Positions 10,430-21,473 of a DNA stretch of 64,000 nucleotides are shown here, one piece after another; position 1 is the first letter of the stretch; every line of letters begins with the position of its first letter. The stretch is from the NCBI GenBank assembly GCA_037179335.1, contig JAKZHN010000032.1, positions 1 through 64,000 on the forward strand, written 5' to 3'. The position numbers were made by a program, and so were the translations under genes. Source of the stretch: Cyclaneusma minus (lineage: Eukaryota; Ascomycota; Leotiomycetes; Marthamycetales; Marthamycetaceae). The notes beneath the pieces were generated by a model, which ran no database searches, was not told where the DNA came from, and saw only the letters and a list, made by a program, of their open reading frames with translations.

Positions 10430-12567
10430 TCAGTACTGGTATCCATTACCATTGCCGTTTTGGCCCTGTCCCTGACCGAAGTGGTAGCCGCCGTTGTTGC
10501 CATCTCGAGGCTGCTGGCCATCACTGCTACTCCCATATTGGGACCCAGCAGTTCCACTTCCACTCCCGCTTCCATATTGGTAACCATTGCTGCCACTTCC
10601 GTTGCCATTTCCAGGCTGGCTACCAGCATATCCGCCACCATATTGGTAGTTTCCATTGCCACCCCCATACGGGTTCTGTGGCTGATACGGACTCGGATTG
10701 GCAGGAGCATAGGCATACTGGTGATTCTGCTCCGCCCTGCCATAAGCCGCACTAACCTCATTCTGGTACGACACCGGTTCGCCGCGCATGAACGAACGAG
10801 CATTTTCGTAAGCCTGGTTGATATATCCCATATGATGCTCGCTCGCAGGCCCATGCGCTCCTCCAAAGTTACGAGAAGGCCCGCCGAGAACAGACTCCAT
10901 AGCCTGGTGTTGTCCGAATCCATTTTGCTGCCTAAGGAGCTGCTCATTGCGAGGATTTCCAAAAGGCGCATTACCCTCGTTGGTGCGCTCCCACTCGCTC
11001 CATCTAGCAGCTGCCTGGTTCTCAGGGACAGCACCAGAAGCATTCTGCGCATGCGGATCCCAAACTGGGTAGCCCTCAGGAGGCACGGCTTCGCCGCGAG
11101 GTTGGCCGCGAGCGTACTTGGCAATGTTGCCGTTGATACCCGTCAAGGACCAGGCAAACACAGCAATCTCACGAATCGAGTTCATGAGCTGGTTCAGTGG
11201 AGGCCCACCGGCTGCAGCGACTGGAGGCTCAGGAGCGTAGGCAGCTTCGGGGTGAGGCGCGTAAGCGGCTGCATGGGGCTGGATGGGACGGACTCCCCAG
11301 GGGGCGGCGAAGAGACCACCGGCGCGCATGGGCTGCACGGCTGGCTCGATGGGCTCAGGGATCATGGGGCGAGCACGGCGGAGAATGACGACTAGGCCGT
11401 CGGAGGTGCAGGATACTACTGCTTCGATCTCAATTGGGCCTTCGGGGGCGCGCGCACGGCGGCGGCGACGGCCTTGTCCGGCGGCTTCTCCGCTTTGAGG
11501 AGCTTGCAGTGGCACCGAGGAGGTGGATGAACGAGCAGTTTGGTTTTGGTCAAACATGCGCGAGGCAGACTCGCCCTCCAAGTCAGTCGAGTTGCCGGAG
11601 GAGTTATGGCTCTCCTCGGCACTTGTGTTGTGCGCCCCGGAGGACGATCCGCTGGCTTCCCCGTCGGGCCTTGGGGTATGGTCGAGGTCCATTGCATTTG
11701 GGTTGTTCAATCTGACACCGCCATCCTCGTCTGAGTCACTGCTGTTGCTCTGGTTTTCCTCCATGTCCTCGGCACGACGAGGGTCGCGGTACCAGAAACG
11801 AAGGTAGGCGATGGAGTCGTTGGCCTTGGCACTTTCGAGACATCTGAGAGCATCGCCGAGGCAGTTCTCCTGGATGCATTCATAGAAACTCTTGTCCATG
11901 AGAGTGTCGGCGCTAACTCCGAGAATGTCGGCCACAGCTGTCGTTGCATACATGATTGTCATGGTTCGGGAGAAGCGATTGAGAATCAGTGCTGCTCGGG
12001 GTTCTCGGGGCTCATCCCTCTTAATGGGGTTGCGGAATTTGGCTGAGAGATGCTCCAACATGTGGTAACGGGGGTCGCGTGGGGATGAAGCAAACAGACG
12101 ACGGATCGCAGGAGCTTCGGCAGCTCTTCCTGATCGAGTGGTCAGTATTGTGTCGAAGTGAGTAGTTTTGACAGCCGACTTACTCTCGCTTTTCAAGCCT
12201 TGTCGATAGATACTGGTACAAGCAACCATAACATCATAGACGATGGTGAAGACGCACTCGCAACCAACCCACTGCCCATCAGCCGCTTTGATTCGGGCAT
12301 AGTGGAGGACGGACGCCTTGTCAAGGTCGACGCTACGGTCTCGCACATAGCGAGCCGTGGGGATCTCATCGGGATGGAAGTAGTCGAAGCAAGACCTTCC
12401 GTTGAGCTCATTCGGCTGATATCCCAGGATATCAGTGACGGAGTCAGAGGCAAAAAGGATTTCGGCGTCGGGGCTGAGATCTAAGAAACGTTAGCCGGTT
12501 GAGTACTAAGAGACTGAGGTGAGACAAAAGTTGGCGTACTATGAATGGTCATAAAAGTAGTCTCCAT
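10430..12567 (-). CDS. Two-PAS-domain protein with Gly/Asn/Gln/Tyr-rich C-terminal tail
   Basis: Exons 12567-12540, 12480-12184 and 12129-10430 (introns 59 and 54 bp) give 674 residues. The N-terminus is a PAS fold (FASDSVTDILGYQPNELNGR, then FDYFHPDEIP). A second PAS-like segment follows near residues 150-215 (YATTAVADILGVSADTLMDK). The middle is acidic and Ser/Asn-rich with a basic patch GRRRRRAR that could be a nuclear signal. The last ~120 residues are Gly/Gln/Asn/Tyr repeats (YGGGNGNYQYGGG). PAS domains sense light, redox state or ligands, or dimerise, and the layout recalls white-collar-like regulators. However, I see no Cys-containing LOV motif and no GATA zinc finger, so a photoreceptor role is unsupported. 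It is divergent from the EED gene, with a 1.5-kb shared upstream region. Confidence 0.8.
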
Positions 12568-14066
12568 ATTGAATGAATAGCACTGCTCATAGACTGGCTC
12601 CAATCGCTAAAACGATGCTCAGTCTACGGGCAAGCTTGACTTGTAAGACTTGGACAGGCGACGGTCAATGCGATCGAGGTTCTGGACTCGTCTTTGGGGA
12701 CGGTAGGCTGGCCTTGTGTGACGACTTGAGATGATCTCTTGAGAGGCTATTGCCACTGACAGCTGTCACAACGCAAAGCTTAAGCAGGGCAGAAGTAGTA
12801 ATGACACGGCACCAGCTGAACAGACAAACTCGAGAGACAAGTAGGTGTCTTTTATTTGTAGCGTAGAAGGCACATTCAGTCGAGTAGGGAGATCGGCGAT
12901 GCCTTGGTAACGCAAGGCTCCCCGTCTCAGGGAAGATGCTGGAAGGGTGCTTCTGCAGGCTCTATTGGGGCTCATTCGAGGAACATCCGGAGGTCTCTGG
13001 CAGCAGTGCTCTCCATGGATCCAAACAGACCCACTCCGCCCACAACGGCGAGGCTTGCGAACAGCGAGGTTGGGTGCACGGAGGGCAATTGATGCGGGAC
13101 CGGGGCGGAGTCCCTGCACTTCACGAGACGCAGCTTTGACAGCACCCAGGCACGAGAGTCGGGGGCGACAGGGACATGGAGATGGGACGAGAGAAGGAAT
13201 GATGAGTGCACAAAGTTACACAAAGCGTCGGCTTCACAGTGCAGTGATGAAAACAATAATATGGTCTTTGGTAAAGGGACGGACCGTCGCGGGTGCCAGC
13301 GTATTGATTGCGGTGGAACGATTACAAGAAGAATTATGGACTCTCGAGGCGGGGAATCATTAGCCCCGCCGCTATATCAGTGCCCAGACTAGAAAGCTAT
13401 GGTTCGCTTGTTGGCTCAGAGTCTGTAGGTACCTTTTGCAGGATATTCGGTCCCTGATCCCTTTGCATTATCTTGCATTTGCACAATTGCCGGACCCATT
13501 CCCCGCTGCAAAGGGCTAAGCCGGGCGGGCCGATGCGACTCCAGTCTGCGAGCCTCGAGGCTACATCAGCCAATCCGGAGTTTCTCTGTCCGCAACGCTT
13601 TAGTTCGCAACATAGCAAACTCCATCCAGGATTATTCCAATTCCAGCCTTGTCCGCTCGTTTCGTCGCTGCCGCTTTCCGTCCCAGCTCCCCCAAATAGA
13701 AACCGCTCTTCCCTTCTGGCATCTCTTCGCACCAATCGCATTCCAATCCCTCAACACCGCTGTAGCCTGTTTCAAGCAGCTCCTTGCAAGCCCCTCATGA
13801 TCTCATTCCGACCGTCCTGACAACCTCACAGCCCACCAAGCCGACCCGGCTCACTCCCGGGTCTGAGCACGCTGCGGGGCGCGGCTGATCTGCAGAATAG
13901 ATTGGGTTGCTGGGACCCTGGTCCTTGCTCCGACAATTGACACCGGCTCCACTATTTTCTGGAGTCGCCAGGGCAGCTTTTGCCGATCAAGACAACCTCA
14001 AACTTCAAGGCGTGAGCGGCGGGGACTGAAGCGAGGATACGCTGAAGGCGCTTCACCACGAACATC
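12568..14066. other. 1.5-kb divergent promoter region, PAS gene / EED gene
   Basis: No ORF here resembles a protein. The DNA is normal-GC and probably carries two long 5' leaders. Pyrimidine-rich stretches at 13620-13800 lie on the EED side. I see no repeats. Confidence 0.4.
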
Positions 14067-16511
14067 ATGGAGGTCGCTAGCCCTGGAGATTTCCTTGCGG
14101 CTATTGCGGGAAAGTATCCTTGGGATTTGCCCGGTCTGAAGGAGTTCAGACACGTTCAGGTAGCTTGTCACTCATTTCTTTGGGTGAACTGGGCCGAGTC
14201 TAGACGAAGGGGTGTCTGGTGTTTTTCTTTTCTTATTCACTGGGAGGGGGACGTGGGCCGTTACTAGCACCTTCTATTGCTTTGCTTCTTTCAATGAGGC
14301 CTTCTCGGCAGTTCGCTGACGATGCCGTGGAAATGATAGCCCGAGGCACAAGGACCGGCTGAGCTGCCCAGATGTGAGTTCTGACATGTGTCGATGGAAT
14401 ATGAACTGATATACGACAGGCTCATACGACTTCTGGGACGTTAAATTCTATCCGTACGTCACGCCAGGCGTGGACAACATCTTCGCTGTTGTCGGCGAAA
14501 ACCGGGTAAGAAAGACCGGTGCAAATACCCCTAATTATATGTCGTAGGGTACAAGCCTTTTACTAACTTTAGTCAACAAAGATTCTCATCTGTCGGTTGG
14601 CTTCCTCAGACGACAAAAACTTCGAAATAGTGAAAGCCATCGATGATGAAAGTGTCAGTTACCCCTAATACCAGCATGAAAGAGTCTGGATGCTCACAAT
14701 ATGTGTTATAGGATGAGGATGCAAACTTCTGTTGTGCATGGGGCAAAGATGTCAGTAGCGGAATACCGCTGCTATGTGTTGCAGGTAAAGCTGCGGCTAT
14801 CAAGGTTTTCAACGGCGCAACTGGAGAGCTTCTCAGAGTAAGAAGTCCCCAACCTTATTCCTGTGAAGACTGACTGACCAATATCAGACGCTCGTAGGCC
14901 ATGGAGGGGTACCTATGCATTCCTTGATCCGTAAGTTGGTTACTATAGACCTGCTGATACATTACAGCCGATCAATGACATGAAGATATCGCCAACGAAT
15001 CCGATGATTCTGGCAACTGCGTCAGAGGACAAGACTATCAGGATATGGCATCTTGACCCTGCTTTCCGGAGCCATCCTCTTTGCCTACTGGCAGGAGACG
15101 GCCACAGAGACAAAATCCTCTCCGTGGTAGGTTAGCATCTGAGTACCCGATCTCGTCTACGTACTGACATTCCTAGGCTTTTCATGCATCAGGAAGATAT
15201 CTCTTGTCTGGCGGCACAGACTATATCGTCAATCTGGTAAGGCATCCTTTCAGAACGGTCAATAGATATGCTGAACATGTACAGTGGACACTACCAGAGC
15301 TTCCAGGGCGAAGGAGACCAGGAGATACCCCAACGACCATCCATTCTCCGCACTTTTCGTCCTCCGAAATACACTCCAACATAGTGGATTGCGTGGCTTT
15401 CTACCACGACCTGATACTATCAAAAGCCTTATCCGAGGATACGATAGTTCTCTGGCGAATCACCGGCTTCTCCTCGTCCAACCCTCCACCGCTTGAATAC
15501 GAAGCACCCTCACGTCACGACATCCAGAAGTATACACGATCATCATTCTCACCACCCCTAGACGATGAGACAAACACCACCCGCACCCCCCAATTCGAAC
15601 GCCTCGTCCAATTTTCCATCCCCCAATGCGAAGAATTCTATATCCGATTCTCCCTCTACCTCCCCCCGCCCGACCCTTCCCGCACAGCCGACCCCCGCAA
15701 AGACCGCCACCCCATCCTCGCCATCGTAAACTCGCAATCAAAATTCATGTTCTGGGACCTCCAGCGCCTCGAAGACTACCACGACTACATAACCACTCAC
15801 CTTTCCCAGCTCCCCCAATCTCCCTCAAAAACCCCTAATACCGCCGGCCCCTCCTTCGGCAGCGACGACAGCGAAAGAACTCAGCCCTACACCGCCTCGC
15901 AAACCTACGGTCTTGCTGCTTCGGGGAATATGGCACCAACAAGCGCACCCAGATTCGAAGGGCTTCAACCAGAACAGCAAATGACCCGCCCCTCCTGGCT
16001 CGTCCCATCGCGCCCCAGAGCGCCGCCTCCGCAATATCGCAACAACGGTATCGGCCGCAACAGCTTCGGCAACTCATCAAATCCTTTCGTTCCCGGCGCG
16101 TTGAATTCCAGTCTGAACGGCTTCCGCACTTCCTCGCCCACCGACAGTACAGTCTCCACCGACCATTCGGGGAGTGCACAGAGCACGAATGTAGCCGAGA
16201 TCGTAGCGTCGAAGGCGGGTTGGGATAAGAAATATTCGTTGGGGAATATGCCTCCTGATGAAAAGAGTGCTGGGAACGGTAGGAAGAGGAGAGCGAGTGA
16301 TGAGGATGACTCGGAAGAGGAGGATAGGGAGTTGAAGAGGCTAATTCAGGGGAATATGCTGGATGCGCATAAGACGGAGATTTTGCCGAAGTTTACGTTT
16401 ACGGGGAGGCAGGTGGCGTGGAGTCCGATGGGGGATGTTTGTGTGGCGGTGGGGGCGGGGAGTATTATTGCGATGGCGGGGAGGTGGAGGGGGAATAAGG
16501 GAAGGAGGTGA
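14067..16511 (+). CDS. eed: EED/ESC-type WD40 subunit of Polycomb repressive complex 2
   Basis: Nine exons: 14067-14159, 14340-14373, 14420-14505, 14573-14653, 14712-14837, 14888-14908, 14968-15126, 15177-15236 and 15285-16511, all GT-AG and phase-consistent, giving 628 residues. Matches to EED include SYDFWDVKFYP...IFAVVGENR, DEDANFCCAWG, LVGHGGPINDMKISP, ASEDKTIRIWHLD, GHRDKILSVAFHASG, the block EIHSNIVDCVAFYHDLILSK near residue 250, and NSQSKFMFWDLQRL near 375. EED reads H3K27me3 and activates the H3K27 methyltransferase. A ~200-residue Ser/Pro-rich, then acidic/basic insertion (about 385-585, including GRKRRASDEDDSEEED) separates the sixth blade from the last (FTGRQVAWSPMGD). Exon 2 (34 nt) is the least certain part; it was chosen because only this reading links both neighbours in phase. 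Confidence 0.9.
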
Positions 16512-18358
16512 GGGGGTGAGGATGCTGGGGTGGGGAAGATTGGGGGTGGGAGGGACGATGGGGCGCGGTTTCTTGTGTGGATAGTGGTGGGTTTTCGAGA
16601 TAGCTCTCAGTTACTCGTATTTTTCTCGATGAGTTAGGATATTTCCAATTCCATGCGCTGCTCTCTACAACCTGGCTCCAGGTACTTCAGTCAACGTCAG
16701 ACTAACCACGTTCAGGTTGTCAAGAGGGAATCTTATGATCACGTGTCAGGTCTGCATGACTCACAACCCCTGACCCCTCCGCAGCTCCGCCTCAACATTT
16801 TGTTGCACGTCGACTGATGGGGGAAGAGAAAATAGTTTTTGAAATATTCTTGGAGGGCTTTTAAATTGGTATGGGCTGATAGAGCTGGAAATTCCAAACA
16901 AATTGATGTATAACACGCCTTGGTCTAGATGCCTCGGGCTTGTGTATAAGAGTGACTGAGTAATGCATTGTTTTTGTTCTTGAAGTTATACTGGAGCCAA
17001 GCCACAGGAAAAAATCCGAAGCGACAGGATATTGCTGGGTTGACAGAAAACTATTTCCACGGTAGAGCTTACCTACAGGGCCAGCTCACGTGATCGTCAA
17101 GGTTGAAGCTATACCAATGGTCCAAATCCACAACTATGTAAACTCTTCGACTCCACCTTCATCGTTCCTCAAGTCAGAAAGTGTTGAGAATCCCGATCAT
17201 CGGTGCAATTGTAACTTGGAATCTGGAGTGGAGGCGCATTCCCACTACCATTTCGTGCCTGCAATTTTTCCACTACTCTGTATTTGAAAACCCGAACTAG
17301 TAGTTCTTCCTAGGACTTATTGTCATTTACCAGCGCCGAGTAGGTAGTCACAAACCCCGTCATCTAAGTTATTATTTTTCTCTTTATGGAATATACATGT
17401 ACATGACTGTAGTTTGACGTCAGTGGTCGATAACTATCAGCACGTCTAGGACATAGCTTGGCGCTTTGAAGCATTTCACTATGATACCATTATTGGCACT
17501 TCTTTACTCCGGTATAGCCCTATTAAGCACAGTTATATACCTAGTTTTTATGACAGCTTCCGGCGTGAAAAAGTTCTAATTCGCCCTTTCATTCCCAAGG
17601 CCAATGCCTGACAGCTTCGGTCAGACAATGACCATGGCGACTTATTGAAAGATTAATGCCATTTGACTACTCTAGCAGCTGCTACAAAGCTCACTCACTA
17701 CCAGTACCGCGCCTCATTCCTTCTATCGGCTGGACTCCTTGCTATTGATGAACTGGTTCATACATTCAAGCGAACAGTGGTGTTTAGATAATCAAACAAA
17801 GCCAACAAAAAACAGGTCAGCAAAAAAAGAAAGCCAGCAAAAAGAAAAAAAATGGAACTGCTTGAATTGAACCTAAGACCTTCTTGAATACCACTACGTA
17901 GTTGCGTCAACATACATTCAGTTGAAATATCCACTCCTTTCTTTTTGAGCCAACAATCCTTTGTAACGATGATGATTGATTTGGTAATTTTGTTTATGTA
18001 GTGTCTGAGCTAGAAGTCTCTTAGATAGAACAGGGAAAACCCCATATTCATTCTACCATGCTTCCCGCCCGCATTCAGTTTCCCATGATCAAGACACTCC
18101 TTAAGCCTTTCACACAAATAAATCGATGAATGCAACCAGAGCAAAGACACTGACATTCCTAGCTCTAAAGCCTGTTGCTCATATAACTTCTATTTTGCCA
18201 CTATCTTAGGAGTATGGTTCAGCACCGTATACCTAGGAAAGAAGAATGACAACAGAGGCGTGATTCGATGCGATCAGGACTATTCATGGGCGATGAGCCC
18301 CCTTCAATGAACTCGGAGACTACCATAACAGAATTCCGCGTGCTGATGTACCCGAAAA
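16512..18358. other. Intergenic region with SINE-like copy 1
   Basis: No gene is supported over 1.8 kb. CACGTG cores occur at 16742-16747 and 17090-17095. The right part contains the first SINE-like repeat (about 17810-18000). The rest shows no structure I can name. Confidence 0.4.
17810..18000 (-). repeat. tRNA-related SINE-like element, copy 1
   Basis: The core 17888-17933 matches 20435-20480 at 45 of 46 positions, and weaker similarity extends on both sides. Read on the minus strand, it has a box-A-like TTGGCTCAAAAAG, the shared core, a good box B (GGTTCAATTC), and then a T8 run typical of a Pol III terminator and T/A-rich tail. The arrangement fits a tRNA-derived SINE. I could not fold the copy into a tRNA with a paired acceptor stem, so it is not called a tRNA gene. 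Confidence 0.55.
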
Positions 18359-19348
18359 CTAAACCTTGAACTTCCAACAATCTTCAATTGCATCAATGGC
18401 GTTTTCGGCAACTGCTTGGGCAGCACTAAGAGCGTCCAACTCTTCTTGCCTCGCAATGTCGCCCTTTTTCCAGACCCTTTCCTCCTCGTCCAGTTTGCGA
18501 AGCGCATGGGCAGCCGCCCGCATGCGGATGACAGCTTTGAGCAGTTCATCAATTCGCTTGTAGGTTTCCTCAGTAGAGTCCACGTATGCCTCTCTAGCCC
18601 AACGCCGCTTCCTTCGTCCTTCAACTTCCTGGGCGCGAATTCCCGGAGTTTCTACGTTACGGAAACGTGTTCTCATGAGTTTGACTTCATGATCCAGCCC
18701 ATCCTTCCTGTCTTTCGCCTTTTTGAACGCCTGGAACATAGCGACATGGTTCTCAAGCAGTGAAAATACCACTGAGGTTTCGTCGAGAAGTTGGTCCAAA
18801 CACGTCTTTCGGAGCTATATCCGATTTCGTACGATTGAGGTATGTTTCGACCTTGAGTTGCCTGGGGAATTGAGGGATGGCGCATATGCGGGTGACGATT
18901 GGTTGAACAGCGCAATAACTTCGACGAAAGAGTCCCAGTCTATGTACGAGGCACCGCGCCACTTGATGCCTTCCAGGACAGGATCTGCAGACCACCACGA
19001 TGATTCATCATCATTTCTGGCCTAGATGCAATTAGTACAAGCCCGATCCAAAGTCGTGGTTCGTTCCAGCTTTAGCTGATATGCTCAATTTCAAACTTAC
19101 AGGGGAGCCAGTGGCAGCCTTTGCACTCTCCTCTTTCCTAGCCTCGACGGCCGCGTTGTTTTTCTCAAAGTCGGCTACCTGCTCATCCCAGTCCTATATG
19201 TCATCGTCAGCAAAAGTTTCTGGGCCACGAGTTGCGATACAATTGATAGACATACATTCCATTGAACGTTCCGGAAGAGCGTGCTAGAAATGCCCTTGTG
19301 CTGGTGTTGGATGTGATCAAGCAGCTGCTGACGTGTTCGGAACCTATC
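18359..19348 (-). CDS. Hypothetical coiled-coil protein, exon model incomplete
   Basis: Four minus-strand blocks with good splice signals can be read: 19348-19256 (DRFRTRQQLLDHIQHQHKG), 19193-19101 (DWDEQVADFEKNNAAVEARK), 19021 to about 18850 (SSWWSADPVLEGIKWRG) and 18814-18359 (LDQLLDETSVVFSLLENH to the stop). The text is rich in charged heptad-like stretches, suggesting coiled coils. The step between the third and fourth blocks is unclear: the third frame reaches TAG at 18815-18817, and the only short intron that fits would be about 38 bp with a weak donor. The start is also unclear; it may lie in the separate first exon near 20236. No family is recognised. The locus is flanked by two SINE-like copies and may be partly decayed. 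Confidence 0.4.
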
Positions 19349-19639
19349 CTGGAGAAGCTTTAGCATACAGGTACCTATTTCGCGAGTTCCAATGCGGTAT
19401 AAACGTACTGCGTGACCACAAATCATTTTGCGCCTGTTGCGCCTGATGAAAATTCGACACCAACATTCTTCAGGATAGATGACGGGGACCTCAACAAAAT
19501 GAAAGAAGCATGCATGTTAGCCTATCTTCTTCATATCAATGAGCGGTGCAGAAAATAGACAGCTGGGATGCTTGGAAGGCCAGAAGCCAGGAAATGCCAC
19601 CTCCACCACCTCATATTGTCCTCTCAGATGTACAAGACC

Positions 19640-20010
19640 CAGCATGGTGGGATGTGAGGATCTGGAAAGCGGGAAGCTGCAAAGCGGAGTGGAAGTTTGA
19701 GGAGCTGTAGACTGGGAGCCCGAGATGCTGGGAACGTGTGAAATTGCACAGCTGAGACACTGGGATGCTCTGTGAAGCTGAGACGCCGAGGAGCTGTGGT
19801 ACTGGGATCTGGGGAGCTAGCAATCTGGAAGGCTGTGAAGCTGTGGAAATGGGATATTGAGAAGCTCTCTAGCATCCCGGAATCTCAAATCCACAGCGTC
19901 AGAGCTTCACAGCTTCACAGTGACTAGAATACTGGGGATCTGTGATGCTGGAAAGCTGTGAAGCTGTGAAGCTGTGAAGCTTGGAAGCTTGGTCGTTTGA
20001 AGTTCGGAAC
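19640..20010. repeat. Degenerate minisatellite, AGCTGTGA-type units
   Basis: The segment is packed with variants of an 8-10-bp unit (AAGCTGTG, AAGCTGGGA, GATGCTGGGA). It includes three perfect consecutive GCTGTGAA units near 19955-19980 and an inverted stretch of the same units near 19900-19920. On the minus strand it reads as open ASQLHSFPASQ-like peptide, which explains spurious ORFs. It lies between the coiled-coil exons and the candidate first exon at 20236. Confidence 0.7.
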
Positions 20011-20029
20011 TTAGGATATTGAAGAGACA

Positions 20030-20236
20030 TTCTTGCTCGACGCCAGGGAGTGTGAATAAAGATGGGTGGCGTACATGATCAGGTGGCGCGCTCTCGTAGT
20101 CTGGTACGAGCCTTCTTTCGTAGGGCGCAATGCCCTTTGGCCGGCGCGCATGGCTCCGGTACTCGCCGATGATGGCGAGCTGCCGGGAGGCCTCCAGTTC
20201 TATGTCACTCATCTCTTCAATATCGTCGCTAGCCAT
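20030..20236 (-). CDS. Possible first exon of the coiled-coil locus
   Basis: An ATG at 20236 opens an acidic, non-repetitive reading (MASDDIEEMSDIELEASR, then RRPKGIAPYERRL and PDYESAPPDH) before the frame runs into the minisatellite. The composition looks coding and lies on the same strand as the exons at 19348-18359. I cannot fix the 3' splice partner. It could also be a separate small or broken gene. Confidence 0.3.
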
Positions 20237-21473
20237 AGTTGTTGGTGAAGCAGATCGAGAGCTCGAGAGCACATGTGGTAGACGTGGTGGTGTGGAGCGT
20301 GCTGGATGGCTGACAGAGAAAAACATTGGCGCTCACCGAGCTCAAGCGAACGGGGCTAAAAAAAATGTAAACAAGGTAATAAAATGCAAAAAGAAAAAAA
20401 GAGAACAAGCTGCTTGAACTTGGGGCCTCATTGGATACCACTACGTAGTTGCGTCAACATACATTGAGTTGAAATATCCAAATCTTCCCCTTGAGCCAGC
20501 AACCCCATTTAAGTTCCGAACAACGATATAGATTTCACCAATTCAAGTTATATAGGGGTCTTCCAGTGATTTCTCCGCTGCTTCATCAATTTCTATAGGG
20601 GTCTTCCCATCTCAAAAACACCTAAATATATTCCCTTCCTTTCTCTCCCCTTGCCTCCCTCAGTAGCCTCACCACCAGAGACATCGCCATCGCCTTTGTC
20701 TGCTTCATCGCCATCGCCTTCGTCGGCCTCCTCTCCAACCATCGCACGACCACTCTTATTGTGGTCTCTTGTTTCCTCCTCCTCCTCTCCCCCTGCAAGC
20801 ACATAAAATTCCTCCAACCTCTTCAACGATATCTTCCTCTTTTGCCTCCTCCAAGTCTGTCTGGCCACACCAGTCCTCCTGGCCAGGACCACCATCACCA
20901 GCAGCAGCAGCAACCACTCACCCTGTCCCACCATCAGCACCATCCAAGTCTTCTCTTCTCTCCTCACTCCTCCTTCCAGTACCTCCTCGCGCGTATGACT
21001 GTCCACTCCCAACACCAGGCACCAGCACAGTACAGGCTCAGGATAATTGCTCAAACTCTAGATAGAAATGAACGCTGAATGCCCAACAGCAATGGGAGTA
21101 CAGAAGATCTTGCCCTCGCTGACTAGTCAGTATCAAACTGCTGTCGATTCAGCAGCTTCTGTCCCCATACGCCTGTCACCGCCACCCAGTCCGCTCAAGC
21201 TCATGTGCTCTTCCCAACTTTAAGTTTCACACATTGCCACATTTCACTCAAGACCACAAAACAGCATTACTCAAACCAAAAGAAATATCTATTGACTTCC
21301 ATGGATACAGTGTACCCTAAAATACACAGCATCCGATCCCCACTTCATTTTCAATGAATCAATCATCCTGGCATTTCCAGAGAACGCCTCAAACAAAAGA
21401 GACGGTACTGAACAGACAGCATCTAGACAGCACGCTCGCACGCCCTCTCCTTCCACCCACCCAACACATATGT
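20237..21473. other. Intergenic region with SINE-like copy 2 and low-complexity DNA
   Basis: It contains the second SINE-like element, a duplicated TATAGGGGTCTTCC motif (near 20550 and 20593), and strongly pyrimidine-biased DNA at 20630-20960. That DNA gives long ORFs on both strands with skewed composition (Glu/Gly-rich on minus, Ser/Pro/His/Gln-rich on plus). I do not accept these ORFs as genes. Confidence 0.4.
20340..20520 (-). repeat. tRNA-related SINE-like element, copy 2
   Basis: The core 20435-20480 is nearly identical to copy 1. On the minus strand it reads GGGGTTGCTGGCTCAAGGGG, containing a good box A (TGGCTCAAGGG), then the core, a degenerate box B (GTTCAAGCAG) and a T7 run. Copy 1 keeps the better box B and copy 2 the better box A. 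Same orientation as copy 1, 2.55 kb apart. Confidence 0.55.

Noticed and set aside
10460..11395. 311-codon plus-strand ORF
   Set aside because: It is antisense to the PAS protein gene, whose repetitive tail keeps the opposite frame open.
17870..18000. A true tRNA gene in the SINE-like copies
   Set aside because: Box A and box B are present but the ends do not pair and the spacing is too long.
20593..21078. Long ORFs on both strands (Glu/Gly-rich minus; Ser/Pro/Gln-rich plus)
   Set aside because: They come from pyrimidine-biased low-complexity DNA; no domain, no splice support, and the strands compete.
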